A stretch of 64,000 nt of DNA from Saposhnikovia divaricata (taxonomy: Eukaryota > Streptophyta > Magnoliopsida > Apiales > Apiaceae): contig CM071594.1 of the NCBI GenBank assembly GCA_036435485.1, positions 104,869,001-104,933,000 of the forward strand, written 5' to 3'. The notes under the pieces were generated by a model. That model was not told the DNA's origin, made no database searches, and saw only the letters and a list, made by a program, of their open reading frames with translations. Positions 33,111 through 45,425 of this stretch are shown here, piece by piece; positions within the stretch are counted from its first letter, which is position 1; every line of letters begins with the position of its first letter. The position numbers were made by a program, and so were the translations under genes.

Positions 33111-35444
33111 ATGTCGACAAGCAAGTATGAAAGTATTAAAATCCCTGTTCTCAAAAAGGCTGAATACCCCACATGGAGGGTAAAGATGTTGATGTATCTG
33201 GAGGCAACTGATCCTAACTATCTCGATCGAATATATGATGGTCCATATATCCATAAGAGATTGGTTGCTAGAACAGATACTGTACCTGAGCACTATGTTC
33301 AGAAGACAAAGGCTGAATGGACTCTTGAGGAAAAGGCTGAAGTACTCAGAGATGCAAAAGTGAAGAATATTCTTCATAATAGCCTTGATACTGTCATGTC
33401 AAATAGAGTGATAGCATGTAAAACTGCTAAGGAGATCTGGGAAACTTTGGAAACTCAATGCCAGGGTACTGAATCTATCAAAAGGAACAAAATAGCTATG
33501 TTGATTCAAGAGTATGAACAGTTTGATGCAAAATCTGATGAGAGCCTCACTGATCTGTATGATAGATTTCTGACATTATTGAATAATTTATCTCTGGTGG
33601 GTAAAGAGTATGAACCAGAGGACTCGAACACCAAGTTTCTTAGAGCTTTACCTGTGGAGTGGGATACTCAAACCTCTATCATTAGGCATCAGTATGATCT
33701 TAATGTTGTGTCTCTTGATGAAGTCTATGGGATGCTAAGAACCCATGATCTTGAGGTTCAACAAAGGAAGAATAAAAAAACCAATAAAGCAAAGGCTGTT
33801 GCTTTAACTGTTGAATCAAAATAAAAAGGAAAAGCTATGGAGGTTTCAAGGAGGAGAAGTAGAGTAGCTAAGTCCAATGCTGATGACTCATCATCAGATC
33901 CTGACGTCAATCCTGATATTGAGACTGATGATGACTCTACTGATTCTGACATGATGGAAATGGTTGCTATGATAGTCAAAGGCTTCAAGAAGATGAAGTT
34001 CAGAAAGGCTAGAAGACAAGGCAACTCTCAGAAGAAACCGTTCAATACTGACAAGAACAGGTACAAGAAGAATGAAAGCAAAGGCAGCAAGTTTGAAAAG
34101 TCAAAAGTCAATTGCTACAACTGTGATGGAATGGGTCACTTTGCAACTGAATGCAAAAAGGCTAAGACCAAAGCTCTTATCTCATCAAGCAAGGATTGGA
34201 TGGACTCTTCCTCAGAATCTGAAGAGGAAAAGGTGAACTATGCATTAATGGCAAATGTGGATGAGAGTGCTGCTCCTGAAAATAAGGTACCTGAAATTGT
34301 TTTTAATTTTGATACTGATAATGTTTCTGAGTTAAGATCTTTCTTAAAGTCTCTGCATATTGGCTTTAAAAGTCAATCTCTTGAAAATGCTAGAATAATA
34401 TCTGAGATGTCAAAATTGTCTAAAAGAAATGATCATCTAGAAGCTGAGTTACTCTTTATGCAAGAAGTACAAAATGAATGTGATAAGGCTAAACACATGA
34501 AGCTAGAAATGGAGTTTAAATGTACTGCACTTGAAAAGGAAATTAATTATGGTAATGAGAAACGCAGAACCTGGACACACTCTGGAAAGAAAACACACGA
34601 TATTATCACAAATAAGAACTGGAAAGAGTGTCTAGGTTATAAACCAGAGGACAAAAAGAAGAATAAAGGTAAAGTTGTTACTGCTGAAACAACAGAACCA
34701 GGAAGAGTTGTTGTGAATGAGTCAACAAATCCAAAAACCTATAGACATGTTACAGACATAACAAAGACTAAATTAAAACATGTTAATTATGTGCATCCAG
34801 AAAATCCCAAATCTACTTTAGAAAAGGGATCTGCTTCTACATAAAATTCTGAATCTAAAACTGTCAAAAACAAAAATATGGGTCTTTTGTCTAAGAAACA
34901 ACTGAGATACAGAATTTGTGAAGTGACAGATAGAGAGAAAACTACTACTGCTAAGAGGAACAGGAATGGTAAAATTGGAATAAACAAAGAGAATAATTAT
35001 AAGTATATTCCAAATGCACCAAGGAAAGTGTGTTTCAACTATGGTAACTCTAATAATCTTGCTATTGATTGCAGGAGGAGTAAAAAGAAGGCTACTGTAG
35101 TTCCTAAGTCTGACATTAGGAATAGATCAGTATTTTATAAACCACAGAATCCTTGTTTGCACTGTGGCAGTAAATGGCATTCTATTTATACATGTGAAGA
35201 ATACCATAGTTTGTACTACAATCATTATGATCCGTTGCCAAAGTTTAATAAAAGTGCAAATTCTGGTAAAATAAAGAGTCTGAATACTAAGCATGCATCT
35301 GTTAATTCTGATAATGACAAAGCAAAATCTGATGGATTTAAATTTGACAGAACTACTTTTGTTAAAAAGACTTCTGCTGCTAAAAATGTTAAATTGCATG
35401 CAAAAAGAACCCAACAAGTGTGGGTTCTTAAAAATTCTAACTGA
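33111..35444 (+). pseudogene. copia element 1 gag, two in-frame stops
   Basis: The ATG at 33111 opens a copia gag (YPTWRVKMLMYLEATDPNYL; AKEIWETLETQCQGTESIKR; LTDLYDRFLTLLNNLSLVGK). The frame is interrupted by TAA at 33822-33824 and again at 34842-34844 but resumes in the same frame each time. A zinc knuckle CYNCDGMGHFATEC lies near 34114-34155, with two further Cys-rich blocks (CFNYGNSNNLAIDC, CLHCGSKWHSIYTC), the first of which lacks its second Cys and its His. The length and the multiple knuckles suit the SIRE/Maximus lineage. The frame ends at 35444, just before the protease. Confidence 0.85.
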
Positions 35445-35461
35445 GCTCTTTGTGTTTCTGA

Positions 35462-38089
35462 TTGCAGGGTAAAAAGAAAAATGTGTTAGTCATGGATAGT
35501 GGATGCTCTGTGCACATGACTGGAAACAAAATCTTGCTAACAGAATTTGAGGACAAAGCTGGCCCAACAGTGTCTTATGGAGATGGCAACATTGGACAAA
35601 CTTTGGGATATGGCAATATAATCATTGAAAATGTCATCATTGAAAAAGTAGCTCTGGTGAGAGGACTCAAACACAATCTGTCTAGTGTTAGTCAAATCAT
35701 AGACAGAGGTTATCATGTCAACTTCAATGATACTCACTTTGAAGTGATCAATAAAACATCTGGAAGGATTGTCTTAACTGGTCAAAGACGTGGTAACATT
35801 TATGATGCCAACGTCTACACCAATACTGATGGTCCCTCAACATGTCTCATTAGTAAAGCAACAGTAGATGAAAGTTGGAATTGGTACAAGAAGCTTTCTC
35901 ATCTCAACTTCAACAACATCAATGAGTTGGTTAAGAAAGACTTGGTGAGAGGATTACCTAAAGCATTGTATACTCCAGATGGACTCTGTGATGCTTGTCA
36001 GAAGCCTATACAGAGAAGGACATCATTCAAGAGTAAATCTGAATCATCAATTGATGAACCATATCACATGCTACACCTTGACTTGTTTGGACCAATCAAC
36101 ATTATGTCCATCAGTAAGAAAAGGTATACTCTAGTCATTGTTGATGAATATACTAGATTTACCTGGGTGTATTTTCTGCACAGAAAAGATGAAACTGCTG
36201 AGATACTTTTGGACCATGTGAGACTCATTGAGATTGGCACAAAGTACAAAGTCAAGATTCTAAGAAGTGATAATGGAACTGAATTCAAGAATTCAGTGAT
36301 GGAAGAGTTCTGCAAGTACAAAGGAATAGTTCAACAATTCTGTGCTCCTGGCACACCCCAACAAAATGGAGTAGTTGAAAGGAAGAACAGAACTCTTATT
36401 GAAGCTGGCAGAACAATGTTTGAAAAAGCTAAACTACCTACATATTTCTGGGTAGAAGAAGTCAACACAGCATGCTATACTCAGAACATTACTTTAATCA
36501 ACAGACATGGTGTCACCCCTTTTCAAATGATTAAAGAGAAGAAGCCAAGTTTAAAACATTTACATGTGTTTGGCTGCAAGTGCTTTGTTCTAAGACCTCA
36601 TCCTGAACAGCTAGGAAAGTTTGAGACTAAAGCTGATGAAGGAATCTTTATTGGCTATCCATCAACAAGAGCCTTTAAAGTCTATAACCTAATAACAAGG
36701 ATAGTCATGGAGTCATGCTTCTTTTGATGATTAGAAGATAACAGGAATTTCTAAAGACTCACATGACAGTTTGATCTTTACAAATGAAGCTACCAAGAAT
36801 TCTGAAGAAGTAATGTCAGATACTGATACTCCATCAGATCCTGACGATCGACCAATGCCTGATGAAACACCATTTACTGATGATGATTCAAATAATGCAA
36901 ATGTTGAGGGGGAGCAACAGCAAAATACCATCAGTACTGATACAACTCAAACATCAGGAGGAGATTCATCAGAAACAGATTCAAGTGATAATCCTGACAG
37001 CACTTCAGGAGGAGATAGCACTATCTTAGGGGGAGCTTCTAGTGATTCTAGTTCTTTTGAAGATAACACCAATCCAGGGGGAGCATCCAACTCAAGAAAT
37101 GATTTACCATCAGCAAGGAAATGGACCAAAAGCCATACTTCTGATTTAATTATTGGGAATCCTGATGCTGGTGTTAAAATAAGAAGTGCAACACAAAATG
37201 AATTCCTCTACAATAAATTTCTGTCAAAGGAGGAGCCTAAGAAAATTGAAGATGCACTCAAGGATGCTGATTGGGTTACAGCAATGCAAGAAGAACTGAA
37301 TGAATTTGAGAGAAATGAAGTCTGGAAACTAGTACCAAGGCCAAAGGATAGGTCTATTATAGGTACAAAGTGGGTGTTCAGAAATAAAAACTGATTCAGA
37401 TGGCACAATTGTAAGGAACAAAGCAAGGCTAGTTGCAAAGGGGTATTCTCAACAAGAAGGAATAGACTATGATGAAACTTTTGCTCCTGTTGCAAGGCTT
37501 GAAGCTATCAGGATTTTTCTGGTATATGCAGCCCACAAGAAATTCAAAGTGTTCCAGATGGATGTTAAAAGTGCTTTTCTAAATGGAGAATTGGAAGAGG
37601 AGGTATATGTTGAACAACCTCCTGGCTTTATTGATCCTAGATATCCAGATCATGTCTATAGACTGGATAAAGCACTTTATGGACTAAAGCAAGCTCCAAG
37701 AGCCTGGTATGAAACTCTGGCTCAATTCTTACTGGAAAGTGGTTTCAAAAGAGGTACAATTGACAAAACCTTGTTTTACTTGAATCATGGTAAGGACTTG
37801 CTGTTAGTTCAGATTTATGTTGATGATATCATTTTTGGGTCAACTAACTCCAAATTATGTGAGAAGTTTTCAAAGCTAATGCAGTCTAGATATCAAATGA
37901 GCATGATAGGAGAAATGAGCTATTTCTTAGGTCTACAAGTTAAACAGACTGATGATGGTATCTTTATCAATCAGTCAAAGTATACAAAGAATTTACTAAA
38001 GAAGTTTAACATGCAAGACAGTTCTACTGCTTCAACTCCCATAGCTACAGCTACTAAGCTTGATCCTGATCAAGGTATTGAGGTAAAAG
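35462..38089 (+). pseudogene. copia element 1 pol: protease, integrase, RT (truncated, frameshifted)
   Basis: In order: protease motif MDSGCSVHMTG (35492 on); integrase zinc finger (SHLNF...CDAC) and catalytic core with HLDLFGP, ILRSDNGTEF and GTPQQNGVVERKNRTL; a Ser/Thr/Asp-rich linker; reverse transcriptase with QMDVKSAFLNGELEEEVYVE, LYGLKQAPRAWY and the active site YVDDIIFGS (about 37818-37844). Frame breaks lie near 36690-36770 (before the linker) and near 37391 (before the RT). The coding sequence stops matching after KLDPDQG at about 38085; RNase H is absent. The element cannot move by itself. Confidence 0.88.
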
Positions 38090-38093
38090 TGCT

Positions 38094-38223
38094 AAAAGTA
38101 TCTTGGATTAGCTTTGTTTTTAAAATAGTGAACAATAATTAATAATTGGTATTTTAAGATTTAATATTAATAATTAATAAAATAACTATTTAATTAAATA
38201 AGCTTTTAATCCAAGATAGGTAT
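38094..38223. repeat. fold-back (hairpin) sequence of about 130 bp
   Basis: AGTATCTTGGATTAGCTTT at the left is matched inverted by AAGCTTTTAATCCAAGATAG at the right, with AAAATAGT pairing further in (arms of about 33 bp). The loop is AT-rich. It starts where copia element 1 ends. Confidence 0.6.
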
Positions 38224-40320
38224 TTTGAGTATTTATGAAGATATAAAAATAATTACTTGAGTATACGATACTCCCCGAATGACCCTTCGGGTTTTCGCAA
38301 TTTAATTACGATATAATAATATACCGCTCCCCGGTCAATAGTATATACGGACCGCTACGACCTCTATTGCTAGAGTCGTTGTCCGAAGAAAACATTTCCT
38401 TCTAAGTTCAAGGGGTGCAAACATATATGTACTTATACATCTCAATTTCATCGATACTTCGATAAACATAAACATTTGATATAATTGAAAACTACAAACA
38501 CAACAGTGAAAGTCCTTGTATATGTAAGTTTTGAAAAGTAAACTTGCCTTGGTGAGGTTGGGGTGGTCGAGCTTGCGGAGTGGAACGATCTATACATAAT
38601 CAATAGCCGACCGTTAGTACCTTAACAATATCTCTTAATTGCGGGGTTTTAGGGGGTACAAAATTAACTTAATGACTTCGTCTTATGACACTCTAGCCCC
38701 ACTATAGGTTCATGTCATCACTCAATTACGCTCGTCACATATTTGACTTAATTTGGTTACCACATCCGAATCATATCCATTACCCCTAAAATTACACTCC
38801 ACTTACGACTTTTTCCCTTGCGCGAATTTTACTCTAGAATTTTTATAAAATTGAAAAATACATGTTTTAATCCAATTCTTTTTGGGTAGCCTTCCCCACT
38901 GCATTTACTAGCTTCTCTAATTTTTCCATGATCCTACATAAATTTTTAGGGGCTTAAACAAGGTTCACAAGGGGACCATTTAGTGCAGTCCGGAATCCAG
39001 AAACACATTTCACTTCTCAGGCCATAACTCAAAATCTATACATCACCTAGTCATGAACCTTATATTTCTGGAAACTACATTCAAATACATTTCCAACAAT
39101 ATATATTAGGACTTGAGGGGACAATATTTAGGGGTTCAAAACCCTCCTACAAGACAGTTCAAGTTCCTGGAAAAATCTCAGCATGCTTATATCACTTAAC
39201 CAACCAAGAATCTTACATACACATCACAACCATCATCTAAACCACCAAGATCATACTTTACAACATACATGGAGTTACATACACTAACCACAAGCTTAAA
39301 ATCACAACCACAACACTTAAACTCAAGATCTACATCATCCATCACTTATATGTCCAAGATTCACACAATAATCATGGATCTAACATTAAACATCACAAAT
39401 ACTACATGGCCAAGAGGGGTTAGGATTTTTATACCTTCTTGAGTATCTAGGAGCCTTGGGTATGCCTTATAAGTCTCAAGAACACCTTGGATGAGCTCCT
39501 ACAATCCTTATAATCCATGATCTAAAAGAAAACTCAACATTGTCACTATTCATCAAAACTTTAACAATTAATAACTTGAAAACTAATGGATGAAAAGGGT
39601 TGGAATTCTTAGTATACCTTTCTTATATGATGTAGAGTGCCTAGGAATTTTGCCTTGAATTAAGAGTGAAGAGAAATGGAAGAAAGAAAATTTTCTTCCT
39701 CCTTTTTCTTGTTTGGCCGAGAGCTTCAATGGCAAAGGGGAGAGGAGAGAGTTTTTGTGTTTGCTTTTTCTGTTGGTTGATTAAAGTAAGATGTGTTGGT
39801 TGATAGATATTAGGTATATGTATATGTATCACATGGTACAAGCCTAGTGTATAGGCCACCATACCCTCTTGTCTCCTTGGAAAAAGGTACCAACTAGTTA
39901 CTATTCCTCTTGTCCACTTTGTATTACTAGTTTGATTTCCTAACTACTTAGTTGCATGGGATTTGCATGCAATATCACTCCTTGTATCATTATTCTTCCA
40001 CCAATGCTTGTCACTTAATCTTTAATTCGTATCGTATCTTAATTAATTTCTCGTAATAATATTTTGTCGCGTAGAGATTTCCCTTGTAATCCCTTAAGTA
40101 CTTAATTGTGTAAATTCTTCGAATATCCATAACTCCCCGTTATAATTCCTAATAAATCTTTTAATACTCCATTAACTCTCAATTCCCAAGTTTTATAAAT
40201 CTTACTAACAATAAGATTCTTACCTTCAACAATCTTCCCTTTATCTTTCATAATCAATGTAACATAGTGAATCTTCACATTAATCAAGATGTTGTCATTT
40301 CATTCACTAGCTTTTTGTCG
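38224..40320 (-). mobile_element. probable LTR-type repeat block, borders unclear
   Basis: About 2 kb without coding capacity. On the minus strand it looks like a long gypsy LTR with leader: a CTCTCGGCC-type region, then AGCTCGACCACCCC and CCGAAGGGTCATTCGGG. No primer site, polypurine tract or target duplication could be matched, so this is a style-based guess. Nothing else is seen in it. Confidence 0.35.
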
Positions 40321-40606
40321 TTTAATTTAGGTGTTTGATTTACTTGTTATGTGCGCTAAAAAAAACATTTCTCTGGTAGTGGTTTTGAATTGACACAATA
40401 TTTTCTTTTTAGAGAAGGGTTCCATTTATTCTTTTGCCTAGGACCCCAAAAAAGTCAGGATCGGACCGGATACAAATTACCAATTTTAATTTGGGGAATA
40501 GTCATGTATTCTATCTATTTATATTTTATAGTATTTACTTTTAAGTTAATAGTAATTATAAATGCTGCATTAGTTACATTATAACAAAAGAATTCTTACA
40601 AAAAGC

Positions 40607-41464
40607 TCAAAAAGCACCAGCATCCATGTCCATGCAGCTGATTATAGATTTTTTGTATGGCAAGAAAGTTTTTCTCCTCGTCTCCTCTGCAGCCGCTTGA
40701 TAAAACTTATAGTGCTGCCATTCATCAGCAGGAACTTTCTTTTTCTTATTTGACATCGAAACACAGGCAGTATCAGTTGATTTGAAGCTCCAAGTCTTGA
40801 TCACGTCTTCATTTTGAGACTTTAGTTTCTTCAATTTTTCATATTTTCTGTTAATTGCATAGCCATCGGATGAATTACGAAACAGCAAAATATTTGCTAG
40901 CTTCCATCTTCCATACCAACTCGCAGAAATTGAACTAGAGCTCAAAGATGAAATTAGTTTCGAACAACATTTTTCGTTATGATCTAGCTCTGACACCATC
41001 GTTGGAGCCCTTCTAGGTGATTAAGATCTTGAAAGCTCTTGTCTTCTTGAACTGGATGAGTAATAAACTCTTTCTCTTCCTTGTCTACCAACATTTCCTT
41101 CTAAAAGTGTATCATCTCTTCGGTTTGTTTCCACACACATGACATTACAATGTTCGCGTATATTCAGTGGTTGCTCTAAAAGCTTAATCTTGCCCCCATC
41201 AAAGAGTTCATCAGCGGTGCGAGATTGTATATCCAATTGTTCATTAAAATCGAAAGCAAAATCTTCACTTTCTTCATCCGCCACAAATTTATGGTTGAAT
41301 TTTTCATCAAATTTGGCCGTGGTTGAATTATAACTTTCGTAGTCGTGGGAGACCTCAGAGGAGATGGTGGTACAGGAACATTGCGGGCTTCCTGTGCTTG
41401 TCTTCTCAAACTTGAACATCCTTATAATGCTAGCTAAAGGTTTACTACACAAAGGAGTGATCAA
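40607..41464 (-). pseudogene. second DUF1645 gene, split by one in-frame stop
   Basis: One frame of 285 codon positions runs from ATG at 41464 to the stop at 40607, broken only by TAA at 41021-41023. Conserved family blocks lie on both sides: FAFDFNEQL and DELFDGGKIKLLEQPL before; SPRRAP, WYGRWKLANILLFRNSSDG and RRKTFLPYKKSI after. The codon before the break reads TCT (Ser) and TCA follows, so the stop probably arose from a Ser codon by one change (TCA to TAA). A truncated 147-residue product would lack the C-terminal conserved half. It is shorter than the paralogue at 1010-2131 and diverged from it. It could be a recent null allele, a sequence error, or a true pseudogene; regulatory remnants look intact. 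Confidence 0.8.
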
Positions 41465-41560
41465 CTTTTGGATTGAAAATTGTGTATGTGGGCGAAGTGA
41501 CCAAATAGATACGAGTACTGGACACAGGATTTTTACAATAATGGAGCTTGAAGACTTGTG

Positions 41561-41570
41561 TTAATATAGA
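41561..41570 (-). promoter_or_regulatory. TATA-like box of the second DUF1645 gene
   Basis: The minus strand reads TCTATATTAA about 100 bp upstream of the ATG, a spacing like that of the first paralogue. Confidence 0.4.
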
Positions 41571-42720
41571 GATAGAATGAAGGTATAGTGGGACAAATTC
41601 GAATAGTACAGAAACATTCGGAGTACAAAGAAATTGAGGAAAGTGCAATGCCAACTTTCAAATTCTTGCATCACTGCATGTACATACGCTCTTGTCTTCA
41701 TGTAAATAAAGGAAAAGATTAATTCTCCGTAACATTCATCACACTGTCCAGTTGATATGTTCTTTAATTTGCAGACTATTAGCTATAGTATTGCTTAAAA
41801 CGTGTATGCATCTAGAATTAGTTTGACTATATAATCGATTCAGCATAACGCATGCTACTCAGATACAATTATATTATATTCTAACATTTAACATAGAGGG
41901 TACCTTATTCCAAATTTTGAGAATAGAACCTTTTTCGCGTCTAGACGTCGTCCCAATGTAAAGAGTTAATCCCATTTTTAGAACACAGACATTTACAGAT
42001 AATATATACAGATTGCAACACATAACGTAAACTTTACATCCTAACTATTACATCTTCGGCACAGATTTAAGTAACCTTTATTCAAATGTATCCAAAAAGA
42101 TCGAGATATAATCATCTAAATCCAACATACTGATGTTGAATGATATTTGTTGTTGGATTTTTCTGTTTTAAAGTGATTAGTTACTTGACATGGTATCAAA
42201 GTTCGATTTAGAAGAGAGGGGTCTCAGATTCGAATTCTTCTATCCATTTTTATTTAATTTAAATATTTGTTGTTGATATTGATATTAGTATTGGTTATGT
42301 TCAATCATTATCGTCAATTGTAGTGAAACATATCAAACAAATGAGGAAACGTATTAAATGACATTTATTATAGTATAAGATTCTGTTATGGATCTTTATT
42401 TGACATCTTACAATTTTAGAGTGACTGATTTGTTGATAAAAAGCATTAAACCTATTAGTTTTACTATGCACCGTAGCAAGTAAATACAGGGCACAGAACA
42501 GAATGACACGGAAACACTGAATAAGCTAAACTAATCGTGAAAAAGAACATAAATACATTTGGGATATCTTGTTCTTTTCGTGTTGTCTAAATCAATAGGA
42601 AATTCTGGTTTGACAGTTTTGGATACTTTTTTGTACACGTTAGAATTATCACTTACAATTATAAGTCCGCTATATTATAATCAAATACTTTTGGAAAATG
42701 TACATATTTGTTTACGTTCC
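41571..42720. other. upstream region of the second DUF1645 gene
   Basis: No gene. One stretch (about 42190-42240: TGGTATCAAAGTTCG then TCTCAGATTCGAATTC) looks like a decayed initiator-tRNA primer site with an attached tRNA-like B box, as in old TRIM elements; matching LTRs are not clear. The rest is AT-rich and unassigned. Confidence 0.35.
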
Positions 42721-42738
42721 TTATTCTTCTCTTTGAGA

Positions 42739-43021
42739 GCCAACAACATGTTGGTGCAGTGGTTGAGCCATTAGCCTCCTTTGAAGGAGGTCAGGGGTTC
42801 GACTCCTGCGTGTGCGTGAGTTTCTTAGTTTGTATTAGGTTTCCTTTCTGTATTTGTAATGGCCGGGGGTCCTTCGGAAACAGTCTCCCTATTGTGTAGG
42901 GGTATGGTCTGCGTACAGCTACCCTCCTCAGACACCACTTTGAGTGATATTATAACTGAGTAAGCTAAGTTTTTTTTTTTATTCTTCTGGTATTATAACT
43001 GAATAAGCTAAGTTTTTTTTT
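42739..43021 (+). mobile_element. tRNA-derived SINE (Au-SINE-like)
   Basis: An RNA polymerase III promoter is visible: A box TGGTGCAGTGG and B box GGTTCGACTCC. The body contains GGTCTGCGTACAGCTACCCT, a block typical of plant Au SINEs. The 18-bp target duplication TTATTCTTCTCTTTGAGA is perfect (42721-42738 and 43022-43039). The tail is duplicated: TATTATAACTGA.TAAGCTAAG plus a T run occurs twice. No coding capacity. Confidence 0.88.
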
Positions 43022-43039
43022 TTATTCTTCTCTTTGAGA

Positions 43040-43549
43040 CGTTTCCTTCTACAGATGTACTGTTTGGGATAAAATACCTTGGTCAGTAACTTGGGTTACA
43101 TGTGTTGTAAGATCATTCTATTTTGTATTACTACTACTTTAAACAAGTGTCTCTTGCGTTACATGTTTTATTTCATTCTACTGTATTGTCATTACTCATT
43201 TGGCATGCACCAGTATTTTGATCAGACAGCTGTAGTAAAGCCCATAACATGTCAATAGTCATTCGTCAATGGCTTAATTTCTGAAAATATATTTGTCATT
43301 ACGAACATGCTTTTTTATATTGGGTGTTCTATTTCTCCACTAGTACTGCAGGCTTTATGTCTCTTTTCTGAATAGCGCTTCATTTGATTTAACCATGAAA
43401 TGGCTAGAAATCAACAGTACTTTTGACCTGTACCGTCGAAAATTGACAAGAGCAGAGATTAATGTGTTGGTTTGGGTGGTAAGATTACAACCTGTTTAAT
43501 CGGAATGAAATTAAAATTTCAATATTTTTTTTGGAAATAAAATTTTTAG
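43040..43549. other. unassigned AT-rich sequence
   Basis: No gene or recognisable repeat end in this stretch. Confidence 0.35.
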
Positions 43550-44836
<1,287 letters not shown>

Positions 44837-44954
44837 TATATATATATCAATAAATTTCATTACAACAAATATTAAATTTCTGAAAGCATATGTACCATCT
44901 ATATATATTATAATGCCTGGAGATCGGAAATGCATCAGAACAGTTTAAGGTATT

Positions 44955-45420
44955 TGATATGGGCTAAACCCGGTATGGTCCGAACGTGGGGCCCACCAAC
45001 AGGGTCCAAAGACCTATCTTTAATATTAATTTCGTAATTAATATTAGGGGTAATAAACAGCTCAGCAATAAGTGTCAGATAAGGACATTATCTCTACAAG
45101 ACTTACCCACCAAGGCATCCAATTCAATATGGAAACTGATTCCTACAAGGAATAGATCTAGAAGCTTCCTCAAAGACCAAGTCTCATATTCCTACCATAA
45201 GTCTAAGGCTTCTCAGCCTATATAAAGGGCCTGACCCCTCACCTCAGAACTACGTTTTATTGGCTTGATTCTCTAATTACAGAGATACGTAGGCATTCTG
45301 TGAGGACCGTTTAAGTCTCAAACACAGAAGCAGCCATTGAAGCACGAAGCTCACGAACCCTAGCATTAAATACACAAACCCTAGCCGCAATAATCATAAC
45401 CTAGTTTTTGTTCCACAACA
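44955..45420 (+). mobile_element. solo LTR, gypsy C family
   Basis: Starts TGATATGGGCTAAACCC and ends CCACAACA; the 5-bp duplication GTATT is perfect (44950-44954, 45421-45425). 466 bp. It is related to the LTR at 59098-59605 (shared GTAATTAATATT and AGGAATAGATCT blocks and end). A TATA-like CCTATATAAAGGGCC lies at about 45218-45232. Confidence 0.88.
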
Positions 45421-45425
45421 GTATT

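Larger units (their letters stand above)
32559..38089 (+). mobile_element. Ty1/copia element 1 (SIRE-like), 3'-truncated
   Basis: The 5' LTR (32559-33062) starts TGTTAGATATTG and ends GGGTAACA, followed by an initiator-Met primer site. Gag, protease, integrase and reverse transcriptase follow in copia order, then the sequence ends abruptly after the RT at about 38085-38089. RNase H and the 3' LTR are absent nearby. It inserted in the protease of element B; GTCAT (32554-32558) is the left target copy. Several stops and frameshifts show it is inactive. Confidence 0.88.

Noticed and set aside
38224..40320. Possible host gene between copia element 1 and the second DUF1645 gene
   Set aside because: No exon with conserved motif could be found; composition and style fit a long LTR better.
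42739..42830. Possible tRNA gene
   Set aside because: A and B boxes are present, but the sequence does not close into a cloverleaf with an acceptor stem and it is followed by a SINE body with target duplications.
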